Assembly (NCBI GenBank): GCA_026992075.1
Contig: JALXAM010000002.1
Location: forward strand, 25,996-89,995
Length of the DNA: 64,000 nt
Reading direction: 5' to 3'
Source of the DNA: Sedimenticola sp.
GTDB taxonomy: Bacteria > Pseudomonadota > Gammaproteobacteria > Chromatiales > Chromatiaceae
In this document: piece after piece, positions 21,964 through 31,318 of the stretch
Position numbering within the stretch: position 1 is the stretch's first letter
How the letters are laid out: every line of letters begins with the position of its first letter
Position numbers and translations under genes: made by a program
Notes under the pieces: model-generated
Seen by the model: the letters and a program-made list of their open reading frames with translations, nothing else
Databases searched by the model: none
Told to the model about the DNA's origin: nothing

Positions 21964-22200
21964 TAGGCCGGGCTTCAGCCCGACAGCCAGGCTAATGAAT
22001 TCAATCTTTTCGTGGGACTGCTGGGCGGCACCCCCGGAATGTGGAAAACATCACGTAGGAGCGGCGTCCCCGCCACGAACCGGCGATGATGTGAAGCGCT
22101 TTCATCGTTCAGCGCGAGGACGCGCCTCCCACGGTTGGATTCTCTGTGTCCTCTGTGTCTCTGTGGTCGATTCCATTCTGTCGGGCTGAAGCCCGACCTA
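21964..22200. repeat. REP/BIME-like inverted pair (gtaggccgggcttcagcccgaca ... tgtcgggctgaagcccgacctac) with a nested repeat
   Basis: Two palindromic cores in opposite orientation at ~21964-21985 and 22179-22200. Confidence 0.75.
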
Positions 22201-23394
22201 CCTTTGTTCCACGAACGACCGTATCCGCCGGGCGGCGTCCAGGCACTCGTCCAGGGGGGCCACCAGCGCCATGCGCACCCGTCCCGCGCCGGGGTTGACG
22301 CCATTCACCTCGCGCGAGAGGTAGCTGCCGGGCAGCACGGTGACCTTCTGGCGGGCGTACAGCTCCCGCGCGAACGCCTCATCCGAGCCCGGCGTGCGTG
22401 CCCAGAGGTAGAACCCCGCCTGTGGCCGGCTTACCTCCAGGCAGCCGTCGAGGATCTCCAGCGCGGCGTCGAACTTGCGCTGGTATTCGCGGCGGCTCTC
22501 GGCCACGTGGGCCTCGTCCTCCCAGGCCAGCCGGCTGGCCACCTGGTGGTGTACCGGCATGGCGCCGCCGTGGTAGGTGCGGTAGCGCAGGAAGCGCTCC
22601 ACCAGGCGCGCGTCGCCCGCCACCAGGCCGGAGCGCAGCCCCGGGGCGTTGGAGCGCTTGGAGAGGCTGTTGAACACCAGGCAGCGGCGAAAATCCCGGC
22701 GCCCGCTGCGCCAGGCGGCCTGCAGCAGCCCCAGCGGCGGTTCGGCCTCGTCGAAATAGATCTCGGAGTAACACTCGTCGGCGGCGATGACGAAGTCGTG
22801 CTCGTCGGCCAGCGCCATCAGCTTCACCAGGGTCGCCTCGGGGATCACCGCGCCGGTGGGGTTGTGGGGCGAGCAGACGTAGAGCAGCTGGCAGCGCCGC
22901 CAGGTGGCCGTATCCACGGCGTCGAAATCGGGCAGGCCGGTCTGTTCGTCGCAGTTGAGATAGACCGGCTCGGCGCCGGCCAGCAGGGCGGCGCCTTCGT
23001 AGATCTGGTAGAAGGGGTTGGGCATGAGCACCGCGGCATCGTCGCGCGAGCGGTCCACCACCGCCTGGGCGATGGCGAAGAGGGCCTCGCGGGTGCCGTT
23101 CACCGGCAGCACCTGGGTCTCGGGATCGAGGGCGGCCGCATCCAGCGCAAAGCGCCGCTCCAGCCAGCGGGCGATGGCCTGGCGCAGCTCGGGCATCCCC
23201 CTGGTGAGCGGGTAGGCGGCCAGGCCGTGGAGGTGAGACAATACCGCCTCGCTGATGAAGGCCGGCGTGGGGTGGCGGGGCTCACCGATGGACAAGGGAA
23301 TGGGATCGAGCCCTTCCGGCGGCCGGACACCCGCCATCAGCGCCCGAAGCCGCTCAAAGGGATAGGGCTGCAGCTTGTCGAGATCGGGATTCAA
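22198..23394 (-). CDS. dapC: Succinyldiaminopimelate transaminase
   Basis: NPDLDKLQPYPFERLRALMAG, class I aminotransferase; start set at TTG 23394 because I recall DapC proteins starting MNPDL.. (an ATG at 23436 is possible). Confidence 0.93.
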   Translation of the reverse strand: MNPDLDKLQPYPFERLRALMAGVRPPEGLDPIPLSIGEPRHPTPAFISEAVLSHLHGLAAYPLTRGMPELRQAIARWLERRFALDAAALDPETQVLPVNGTREALFAIAQAVVDRSRDDAAVLMPNPFYQIYEGAALLAGAEPVYLNCDEQTGLPDFDAVDTATWRRCQLLYVCSPHNPTGAVIPEATLVKLMALADEHDFVIAADECYSEIYFDEAEPPLGLLQAAWRSGRRDFRRCLVFNSLSKRSNAPGLRSGLVAGDARLVERFLRYRTYHGGAMPVHHQVASRLAWEDEAHVAESRREYQRKFDAALEILDGCLEVSRPQAGFYLWARTPGSDEAFARELYARQKVTVLPGSYLSREVNGVNPGAGRVRMALVAPLDECLDAARRIRSFVEQR

Positions 23395-23438
23395 GCCGGA
23401 TCGTCCCCGGAACCTGGAAAGAGGCGGATTATACATCA

Positions 23439-24281
23439 ATGAAGCCTGTGCTCAGTCTGCTCTTCGCGGCCACCTTCTGGGGCTTCGTCTGGTATCCCCT
23501 GCGGCTGCTGGAAGGGGCCGGCCTGTCGGGGCCCTGGCTGATGGTGGTGAGCTACGCCGCCGCCTTCGTGACCCTGGCGCTGGCCCGTTGGCCGGGAACC
23601 CGCGGCCTGAAACGGCGTCCCGCGCTGGTGGCCCTCATGGCCCTGGCCGCCGGCTGGACCAACCTGGGATTCGTGCTCGCCATGCTGGAGGGGACGGTGG
23701 CGCGGGTGCTGATCCTCTTCTACCTGTCGCCGCTCTGGACGGTGCTGCTGGGGCGCCTCTTTCTGCACGAATCCTTCACCCGTGTCACGGCGCTCACCCT
23801 CGCCACCGGCCTGGCGGGCGCCCTGCTCATGTTGTGGAAGCCGGAGGCGGGGGCGGCGGCCATCGGTTGGGGAGACCTGGTGGCGGTGACCGCCGGCTTC
23901 GCCTTTGCCGTCACCAACGTGCTCACCCGGGCGCTGGAGGAGCTGGGCACCCGGCAAAAGACCTTGGTCTCCTGGGCCGGGGTGGTGCTGCTCTCCCTGA
24001 CTGTCGGTCTGCTGGAGGCGCCCCTGCCGCCGCTGTCCTGGAGCACCTGGACGGCCAGCGCGGCGCTGGGGGTGTTCGGTTTCCTGGCCGCCACTCTGGC
24101 GGTGATCTACGGGGTCTCCCACATGCCGGTGCGGCGTTCGGCGGTGATCCTGCTGGTGGAGATCCCGGTGGGCGCCCTGAGCGCCTGGTGGCTGGCCGGT
24201 GAACAGTTGTCATTGCGCGAGTGGGCCGGAGGCGGCATGATCGTTCTGGCCGGGCTACTCGCCATCCGTGAGGTGGAATAA
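23439..24281 (+). CDS. EamA/DMT family transporter
   Basis: Ten-TM drug/metabolite transporter pattern with EamA-type repeats (FAATFWGFVWYPLRLL; VPVRRSAVILLVEIPVGALSAWW). Confidence 0.88.
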   Translation: MKPVLSLLFAATFWGFVWYPLRLLEGAGLSGPWLMVVSYAAAFVTLALARWPGTRGLKRRPALVALMALAAGWTNLGFVLAMLEGTVARVLILFYLSPLWTVLLGRLFLHESFTRVTALTLATGLAGALLMLWKPEAGAAAIGWGDLVAVTAGFAFAVTNVLTRALEELGTRQKTLVSWAGVVLLSLTVGLLEAPLPPLSWSTWTASAALGVFGFLAATLAVIYGVSHMPVRRSAVILLVEIPVGALSAWWLAGEQLSLREWAGGGMIVLAGLLAIREVE

Positions 24282-24368
24282 CGGTCATGCGATGGATCAC
24301 CCCCCCGATCATGGAAAAAACTGTTCCGACCCTCAATGACCCAAAACGCTTTCCGGGCGCCGCTGTCC

Positions 24369-24454
24369 CGGTACTTGTAGCGGGGACGCCGTGAATACAT
24401 CCCTGTAGGCTCTGCGGCAGCATCCCTGCTGCCGAAGCCCCGCTACAAGCACCG
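24369..24454. repeat. 86-nt cruciform-type intergenic repeat
   Basis: Outer arms cggtacttgtagcgggg / ccccgctacaagcaccg (16 of 17 complementary) with internal hairpin cggcag-catccctg-ctgccg. Confidence 0.75.
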
Positions 24455-24526
24455 GCACATCGGCTTTCAAGGGGATCGGATGTTTTTGAGCCGGTAATAG
24501 TAATCAACAGCTTAGGCGTGTTTCTT

Positions 24527-24886
24527 ATGCGCATCCATCACGTCAGCCTGCTGGTATCGGACACCACCCGCGCCCTCGATTTCTACAGGGGGCTGCTGGG
24601 ACTGGAGGTGGTGGAGCGGCCCGACCTCCCTTTTCCCGGCGCCTGGCTGGCGGTGGGGGAGCAGCAGATCCACCTGCTGGAGCTGCCCAGTCCCGATCCA
24701 GTCACTGGCCGGCCGGAGCACGGGGGGCGCGACCGCCATCTGGCCTTGCTGGTGGAGGATCTCGAGGGGCTGAAAAGCCGCCTCGAAGCAGCTGGCATCC
24801 CTTACACCCTGAGCCGTTCCGGGCGCCGGGCGCTGTTCTGCCGCGACCCCGATGGCAATGCTTTGGAGTTCATCGAATATGGCTGA
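24527..24886 (+). CDS. VOC family (glyoxalase/dioxygenase) protein
   Basis: MRIHHVSLLVSDTTRALDFYRGLLGLEVVERPD...FCRDPDGNALEFIE. Confidence 0.9.
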   Translation: MRIHHVSLLVSDTTRALDFYRGLLGLEVVERPDLPFPGAWLAVGEQQIHLLELPSPDPVTGRPEHGGRDRHLALLVEDLEGLKSRLEAAGIPYTLSRSGRRALFCRDPDGNALEFIEYG

Positions 24887-25847
24887 GCGGGAGCAGTTCC
24901 GGGCCCTGGAGGAGTGGGTCAACCATCAGGTGCTGGGCCAGGAACGGCTGGTGCGCCGGCTGTTGGTGGCGCTGCTGGCGGACGGGCATCTGCTGGTGGA
25001 GGGGGTGCCGGGGCTGGCCAAGACCCGGGTGGTGCGGGTACTGGCCGCCGGCATCGAGGGGGAGTTCCAGCGCATCCAGTTCACCCCCGATCTGCTGCCG
25101 GCGGACCTCATCGGCACCGAGGTGTTCCATCCCGAGAGCGGCACCTTCCAGTTCCAGAAAGGCCCCATCTTTCACAACTTCGTGCTGGCGGACGAGATCA
25201 ACCGGGCGCCGGCCAAGGTGCAGTCGGCCCTGCTGGAGGCGATGGCCGAGCGCCAGGTGACCGTGGGGCGCCACACCTGGCCACTGGACGAGCTGTTCCT
25301 GGTGATGGCCACCCAGAACCCCATCGAACAGGAGGGCACCTATCCCCTGCCGGAAGCGCAGCGGGACCGCTTTCTGCTGCATGTGCGGGTGGACTATCCC
25401 GACCTGGAGTCGGAGCAGCGCATCCTGCAACTGGTGCGGGAACAGATGCGGACCGGAACCCGGGAGATCCGGCCGGAGCGGGTCCATCTTTCGCGGCAGA
25501 ACGTCCTGGCGGCCCGTCGCGAGGCGCTCGATCTCTACCTGGCGCCGGAGCTGGAGCGCTTCCTGGTGGAACTGGTGGCCGCCAGTCGCGACCCATCCCC
25601 ATACGATGCCGCATTGGCCGAGCTCATCGCTTATGGCGCCAGTCCCCGGGGCAGCATCGCACTGGATCTGGCCTCGCGGGCACACGCCTGGCTGGCGGGG
25701 CGGGAGCACGTCTCGCCGGAGGACGTGCTGGCCATCGTGCACGATGCCCTGCGTCACCGTATTCTGCTCAGTTACGACGCCGAGGCAGACGGGGTCACCC
25801 CCGATGAGACCATCGACCGGCTGCTGGCCCTGGTACCCCTGCCGTGA
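24879..25847 (+). CDS. MoxR family AAA ATPase
   Basis: VLGQERLVRRLLVALLADGHLLVEGVPGLAKT..., ATQNPIEQEGTYPLPEAQRDRF. Confidence 0.95.
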   Translation: MAEREQFRALEEWVNHQVLGQERLVRRLLVALLADGHLLVEGVPGLAKTRVVRVLAAGIEGEFQRIQFTPDLLPADLIGTEVFHPESGTFQFQKGPIFHNFVLADEINRAPAKVQSALLEAMAERQVTVGRHTWPLDELFLVMATQNPIEQEGTYPLPEAQRDRFLLHVRVDYPDLESEQRILQLVREQMRTGTREIRPERVHLSRQNVLAARREALDLYLAPELERFLVELVAASRDPSPYDAALAELIAYGASPRGSIALDLASRAHAWLAGREHVSPEDVLAIVHDALRHRILLSYDAEADGVTPDETIDRLLALVPLP

Positions 25848-25850
25848 GAG

Positions 25851-26750
25851 ATGCGGGCCATGCCTGCCACCCGGATCGCCTCCTTAGAACTGCATGACCT
25901 GCACCGGGAGGCGCGCCGCCTGGAGAAACTGACGGGAGGCGCCGTGGCCTCGCTCTTTCCCGGTGCCTGGCGGGCGCGCTTCCGGGGGCGGGGCATGGAG
26001 TTCGACGAAGTACGCCCCTATCAGTGGGGAGACGACTACCGCACCATCGACTGGCGGGTCACCGCCCGCACCGGGAAGCTGCACACCCGGCTCTACCACG
26101 AGGAGCGCGAGCGTACCCTCTGGCTGGTGTGCGATGCCGGAGAGAGCATGCAGTTCGGCACCCGCGGCCGTTTCAAGTGGGTGCGGGCGGCCGAGGCGGC
26201 GGCGCTCTTCGCCTGGTTGGCGGAGCGGGAGGAGGATCGCGTGGGCGCGGTGGTGCATGGGAATGGCCGCCGTTGTCATCTGCTGCCGCCGGCGGGCGGG
26301 GAAGGGGGGCTGGCGCGGCTGTTCGATCTGCTGGCCGGCGTGGAGCCCAGGCCCGGCGGGGCCCGTTCCACCCTGGCCGATGCGCTCTCCCTCATGCGCA
26401 GGCGGGCACGTCCGGGAGCCCTGGTGCTGCTGCTGAGTGACTTCGAGGACCTGGACCGCCAGGCCGAGCGCCACCTGGGGCATCTCGTCCGCCACCTGGA
26501 GCTGGCCGCCATTCGTATCTTCGACCCCCTGGAGCGGGAGCTGCCGCCGGCGGGAAGCTACCCCGTGGTGGGGGAAGCGGGGTGCCGGGGCTGGCTGGAG
26601 AGCAGTCCCTCCCTGGCACGGCAATGGGAGGCGGATTTCCTCCAGCGGCAGCAGGCGCTCACCGCCAGGTTCTCCCGCCTGCAGGCGCGCTGCCTGCTGC
26701 TCGGCACCGGGGAACCCCTGGCCAAAACACTCGCGGAGCAGCTCCGGTGA
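25851..26750 (+). CDS. DUF58 domain-containing protein
   Basis: GMEFDEVRPYQWGDDYRTIDWRVTARTGKLHTRLYHEERERTLWLV. Confidence 0.93.
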   Translation: MRAMPATRIASLELHDLHREARRLEKLTGGAVASLFPGAWRARFRGRGMEFDEVRPYQWGDDYRTIDWRVTARTGKLHTRLYHEERERTLWLVCDAGESMQFGTRGRFKWVRAAEAAALFAWLAEREEDRVGAVVHGNGRRCHLLPPAGGEGGLARLFDLLAGVEPRPGGARSTLADALSLMRRRARPGALVLLLSDFEDLDRQAERHLGHLVRHLELAAIRIFDPLERELPPAGSYPVVGEAGCRGWLESSPSLARQWEADFLQRQQALTARFSRLQARCLLLGTGEPLAKTLAEQLR

Positions 26751-27214
26751 AGGAAAGGCTGCTCCTGGCGGACCGGCTCCGCGACATTCACCAGCCACCA
26801 GCCAGCTTCTGGTGGCCTCCCGCGCCTGGCTGGTGGTTGCTGGCGGGCCTGGTGCTGTTGCTGGCCGTTGCCGGTTTTCTTCTCCATCGCCGCCGCACCG
26901 CATTGCGCCGCGAGGCGTTGCTGGAGCTGTCCCGGTTGCGACAGCGGTACCAGGCGGAAGAGGATCCTCGCGGTCTGGCCATGGGGCTGGAGATGTTGCT
27001 GCGCCGGGTGGCCATGGCCCGGCTCTCCCGGCAGGCGGTGGCCTCCCTGCAGGGTGAGGCGTGGCTGGCACTGCTGGACCGGCTGGGGGCCACCCGGGAG
27101 TTCAGCCAGGGGCCGGGCCGGCAACTGCTCGAAGCGCCCTGGCGGTCCGCGCCCTCCCTGCAGGTGAAGCCCTTGCTGCAGGTGGTGGAGCGCTGGCTGA
27201 GGAGGGTGGCGTGA
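26747..27214 (+). CDS. DUF4381 domain-containing membrane protein
   Basis: LRDIHQPPASFWWPPAPGWWLLAGLVLLL..., between DUF58 and VWA genes; GTG start with 4-nt overlap. Confidence 0.85.
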   Translation: MKERLLLADRLRDIHQPPASFWWPPAPGWWLLAGLVLLLAVAGFLLHRRRTALRREALLELSRLRQRYQAEEDPRGLAMGLEMLLRRVAMARLSRQAVASLQGEAWLALLDRLGATREFSQGPGRQLLEAPWRSAPSLQVKPLLQVVERWLRRVA

Positions 27215-28182
27215 TCGCTTTCATCTGGCCCTGGGCGCTGATGCTGCTGCCGTTGCCCCTGCTGGCACGCTGGCTGCCGCCAATGCGCGAAGGTGCCGTT
27301 GGCGCCATCCGGGTTCCCTTCTGCCGGCGGTTGCTCGCCCTGCAGGAGTCGCGTTCGACACCGGTGGTAGGGCTGCTGCAACGGTGGCGTGCCTGGCTGC
27401 TCTGGCTGTTGCTTGTGCTGGCGCTGGCGCAGCCGGTATGGGTGGACCCGCACCAGCCGCCATTGGCCAGCGGCCGCGATCTGCTGCTGCTTCTCGACAC
27501 CTCGGGCAGTATGAGGCAGATGGACTTCGCCAGCGATCAGCAGCCGATGAGCCGCTTCGACCTGGTGAAGCAGAGCGCGTTGCGTTTCCTGGAGGGCCGC
27601 AAGGGAGATCGTGTGGGATTGCTGCTGTTCGGTGCCAAACCCTTCTTGCGGGCGCCCCCAACCTGGGACCACGGGGCGTTGCGGGAACTGATCCAGGAAA
27701 CCGGCATCGCCCTGGCCGGGGAGTCCACCGCCATCGGCGACGCGGTGGGATTGGGGATCAAGACCCTGCGACGATTGCCGGGGGACAGCCGGGTGATGGT
27801 GCTGATCACCGATGGCGCCAACAACGAAGGCAGCCTGGATCCCCGCCAGGCCGCCCGGCTGGCGGCCGGGCTGGGCATCCGCATCTACACCATCGGCATC
27901 GGCCGGCCCGAGGCCCCGGCGCCCAACCCCTGGGGCGTCTGGAGCACCGAGGGGGCCGAACGGTTCGAACGCGAGCTGCTGGCCGACATGGCCCGCATCA
28001 CCGGCGGCCGCTTCGCCCATGCGCTGGATGCGGGGGCCCTGCAATCGGCGCTCCAGGCCATCGACCGGCTGGAACCCACCCCGGACCCGGCGTTGGCGCG
28101 CCACCTGGCTCTGTCGCTGCATCCCTGGTTGCTCCTTGCCGCATTGCTGCTGAGCCTGCGCATGGCCTGGAGGGGCGCGTGA
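27211..28182 (+). CDS. VWA domain-containing protein (BatA-like)
   Basis: LLLLDTSGSM MIDAS motif, flanking TM helices; GTG start overlapping the previous stop. Confidence 0.92.
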   Translation: MIAFIWPWALMLLPLPLLARWLPPMREGAVGAIRVPFCRRLLALQESRSTPVVGLLQRWRAWLLWLLLVLALAQPVWVDPHQPPLASGRDLLLLLDTSGSMRQMDFASDQQPMSRFDLVKQSALRFLEGRKGDRVGLLLFGAKPFLRAPPTWDHGALRELIQETGIALAGESTAIGDAVGLGIKTLRRLPGDSRVMVLITDGANNEGSLDPRQAARLAAGLGIRIYTIGIGRPEAPAPNPWGVWSTEGAERFERELLADMARITGGRFAHALDAGALQSALQAIDRLEPTPDPALARHLALSLHPWLLLAALLLSLRMAWRGA

Positions 28183-30002
28183 GTTCCTTTCTTTTCCTGC
28201 GTCCCTGGTGGCTGCTGGCACTTCCCCTGTTGCCTCTGCTGCTCCATCTGTTGCGGCGCCACGCCCGGGCGCCGGACAGCCCCTGGCGCAGGGTGGTGGA
28301 TGCGGCGCTGCTGCCCGCCCTGCTGGTCCAGGGCGACGAAAAAGACGGAAATCGGCGACGCTTGTGGCTCTGGGCCGGGGGCTGGTTGTTGGCCATCCTG
28401 GCGCTGGCGGGACCGAGCTGGCAGCGGCTGCCGCCGCTCCAGTTCCAGCCGGCCGCCGGGCCCCTGTCGCTGCTGGTCTCCCTCTCGCCGGAGCTGGAAG
28501 AGACCGAGGTGGAACGGCTTCAGGGAACCCTGGCGGAGCTGCTGGGACGGATGCCTCCACGTCCCCTTTCCCTGTGGGTCAGCGGCAGCCACGCCTGGCG
28601 GGTGATGCCGGCCAGCGAGGATTTCCGTCTGCTGCAGCGGCTGGTGTCGGTGCTGGAACCCGCGCTATTGCCCCGGGGAGGCAGTGACCTGGCCCAGGCG
28701 CTGCGGGAGCTGGCCCGCCGCCAAAGGCAAGGGGAGATCCTGGTGGTGACCCACAAGGCCGAACCGGCAGCGGTGGATGCGGCGAAGGAGCTGGCCAGGC
28801 GCGGGTTCAGGCTGCTGGTGCTGGACCCGGGCGGCGGTGACCCCCAACTGCAGCGGCTGGCCGAGGCGGGGAAGGGAAGCTACTTTCCTTCCTCGCGGAT
28901 CGATGCCCTGACCCGGGCGCTGCGGCCCCGCCAGTTCCGGCAGCCATCCAATGGAGGAGCGGAGGTGCCGGTGGACAACGGGCCCTGGCTGCTGCCGCCG
29001 CTGCTCGTCATCGTCTTCCTCCTGTTTCGTCGTGGCGCTCCGGTGCTGGGCCTGGTGCTGCTGGCGCTGTTGCCGCCCCGCGCCCATGCGGACTGGCGGG
29101 ATCTCTTCTTCAACCCCAACCAGCAGGCGCTGCGGGCATTGCGCTCCGGCCATCCCGAGCTTGCCGCCCGCCGTTTCCAGGATCCTCTCTGGCGCGGCAT
29201 CGCCCTCTACCGGGCGGGCCGCTACCAGGAAGCTGCCGAAAACTTCGCCCAGCTGGACAGCGCGCTGGCCCATTACAACCGGGGCAACGCCCTGGTCCGG
29301 CTGGGTGACCTGGAGGGTGCGCGCGAGGCCTACCGACAGGCGCTGGCCCGGGATCCGGACCTTGTGGATGCCCGCTATAACCTGGATCTCGTGCGCCAGG
29401 CCCTGGCGGAAGAGGACACAACGCCAGGCCGGCAACATCAACATCCACCCAGAGGCAAGGGCAGGGGAGGAGTCTCCGGAAAGCCCAGGAAACCTCCCCG
29501 TGAGAACGGAGCCGCGGAGCCGGCCCCTTCTCCCCGGGCCAGGCCGGGAGACACAGCAGGGCCCAGTGGTGGCCACCGGGAAAAACAGGGGAAAGGAGTG
29601 ACCGGGCCGGCTCCGACGCCGGGGAGCAGCGGGTCCAGGGAAAAGCCGGGCGCGGCGAAGACGCTTCCCGGGAGTGAACCCCGGGCAGCCGACGAGAAGC
29701 CCCGTGAACCGAGCCAACCGCGGGACAGAAACGACCAGGTGAATGCCAACCGCCGCCGCTCCGCGCCATCTCCAGAAGGAAAGGAAGTCGGCAGTCAGGC
29801 AGGACCACAGGCGACCGGGAAAAGTGAAGAAGCCGGTCGCCGGCGGCGATCCGCCCCCACTGGAGACGAACAGCCCCCCCGGCAGGCCTCCGGAATCCGG
29901 CCCGGGCCCATCGACGAGGTCTGGCTGGAGGCAATCGAGGATGATCCCGCAGCCCTGTTGCGGGCGCTCTTTCGTCAGCAGGCGGAAAAGGTGGGGCCAT
30001 GA
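28179..30002 (+). CDS. BatB/BatC-like fusion: VWA-like domain, TPR repeats, long disordered tail
   Basis: N-terminal TM, VWA-like region, GNALVRLGDLEGAREAYRQALARDPDLVDARYNLDLV TPR, C-terminal WLEAIEDDPAALLRALFRQQ. Confidence 0.88.
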   Translation: MSSFLFLRPWWLLALPLLPLLLHLLRRHARAPDSPWRRVVDAALLPALLVQGDEKDGNRRRLWLWAGGWLLAILALAGPSWQRLPPLQFQPAAGPLSLLVSLSPELEETEVERLQGTLAELLGRMPPRPLSLWVSGSHAWRVMPASEDFRLLQRLVSVLEPALLPRGGSDLAQALRELARRQRQGEILVVTHKAEPAAVDAAKELARRGFRLLVLDPGGGDPQLQRLAEAGKGSYFPSSRIDALTRALRPRQFRQPSNGGAEVPVDNGPWLLPPLLVIVFLLFRRGAPVLGLVLLALLPPRAHADWRDLFFNPNQQALRALRSGHPELAARRFQDPLWRGIALYRAGRYQEAAENFAQLDSALAHYNRGNALVRLGDLEGAREAYRQALARDPDLVDARYNLDLVRQALAEEDTTPGRQHQHPPRGKGRGGVSGKPRKPPRENGAAEPAPSPRARPGDTAGPSGGHREKQGKGVTGPAPTPGSSGSREKPGAAKTLPGSEPRAADEKPREPSQPRDRNDQVNANRRRSAPSPEGKEVGSQAGPQATGKSEEAGRRRRSAPTGDEQPPRQASGIRPGPIDEVWLEAIEDDPAALLRALFRQQAEKVGP

Positions 30003-31318
30003 TGAATCGTGCGGCGTGCCTCCTGCTCCTTGGCCTGTTGCCATTGCACCTCGCCACGGCGGAGCCCTGGCTGGAAGCCGAGCTGGAACCGACAGCCCCC
30101 TGGGTGGGCCAACAGGTGAGACTGGTGCAGCGGCTCTATCGCGATTCCCACCTTCAGCAGGGGGATTTCCTGGCGCCGGTGATTCCCGACACGCGGGTGG
30201 TGGACGGGGGAGAGCGGGAACCGCGCCGGGTGTGGAGAAAGGGGGAGGAACAGGAGCTGGTGGAGCACCTCTGGCTGCTCTTCCCCCTGCGCAGCGGTTC
30301 CCTGGAACTGCCACCGCCGGTGTTCAGCGGACGGGATTTCTATCTCCGTGGGCAGCCGCAGAAACTGGTGGTGCGGCCGCTGCCGGCTGACGCCGGGGCG
30401 CGGCTGCTGCCGGTGACCGGCAGGTTGGAGGTCAGCGAGCAGTGGCGTGGGACCCTGGAGAAGCTGAGCCGGGGTCAGAGCGTGGACCGGGTGCTGCAGC
30501 TGAGTGCCCTCGACCTGGCGGGTGCGCTGCTGCCCGTGCCCAGGCCGGGCTCCCTGCCGGGGCTCGAGATCCTGCTGCTGGAGAACCGTCCTGGCGAGCG
30601 GCTGGAGCAGGGCCGGCTGCGGGGCTGGCGGAAGCTGCGCTACCGGTACCTGGCCACCGGGCCGACAGCGGGAGAGATTCCGCCACTGGAGCTGCGCTGG
30701 TGGAATCCGGAAAAGGAGCGGGTGGAAAGGCTGCTGCTGCCGGCCCGCCGCTATCGGGTGCTGGCCGGGACCGTGGCGCCATCTTCGTCCTCGGCGGCAG
30801 GATCCTCCCCGGCCTCCGGTGAACCATTCCGGCTGGAGCCGGAAGAGATGGCGGCAGGTTGGTGGATTTGGTTGTCGATGGCGCTGGGCCTGCCCGGCCT
30901 GGTGCTGCTGGGGTGGATCCTCCGCCAACCTCTTATGCGAGCCGGCAGGCGCTGGCTGGCCGATTTCCGTCTCTGGCGCGCCTGCCGCGCGGGGGACCTT
31001 CGTGGTGCCATGCGCCAGCTGCTGCGCTGGCGTCAGCTGGAAGGCTGGCCTGAGATGGAATCCGAGGTGCGCCAGGCGCTGGAGGCTCTGGATCGCTCCT
31101 GTTACGGCAGCGCGGCCCGACCCTCGAAACCAGCCAGCTGCCGCTGGCGGCTGTTGCGGCGCTTGCTGCGTCAGGGGCAGCGCCGGAAAGGGAGCCGGGC
31201 AGGAAGAAGGGCGCTGCCCCCGCTCTGGCTCTTGGGTGACCAAAAAGGGGAGTTCAGGGATTCGGGGCGGGTTGTCCGGCGCCGTCGTCCCCGGGGGACT
31301 CCGTTTCCTCCTCGCTAG
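29999..31318 (+). CDS. BatD-like (oxygen tolerance) protein
   Basis: Signal peptide, WVGQQVRLVQRLYRDSHLQQGDF..., C-terminal TM; follows BatA/B/C-like genes. Confidence 0.85.
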   Translation: MMNRAACLLLLGLLPLHLATAEPWLEAELEPTAPWVGQQVRLVQRLYRDSHLQQGDFLAPVIPDTRVVDGGEREPRRVWRKGEEQELVEHLWLLFPLRSGSLELPPPVFSGRDFYLRGQPQKLVVRPLPADAGARLLPVTGRLEVSEQWRGTLEKLSRGQSVDRVLQLSALDLAGALLPVPRPGSLPGLEILLLENRPGERLEQGRLRGWRKLRYRYLATGPTAGEIPPLELRWWNPEKERVERLLLPARRYRVLAGTVAPSSSSAAGSSPASGEPFRLEPEEMAAGWWIWLSMALGLPGLVLLGWILRQPLMRAGRRWLADFRLWRACRAGDLRGAMRQLLRWRQLEGWPEMESEVRQALEALDRSCYGSAARPSKPASCRWRLLRRLLRQGQRRKGSRAGRRALPPLWLLGDQKGEFRDSGRVVRRRRPRGTPFPPR

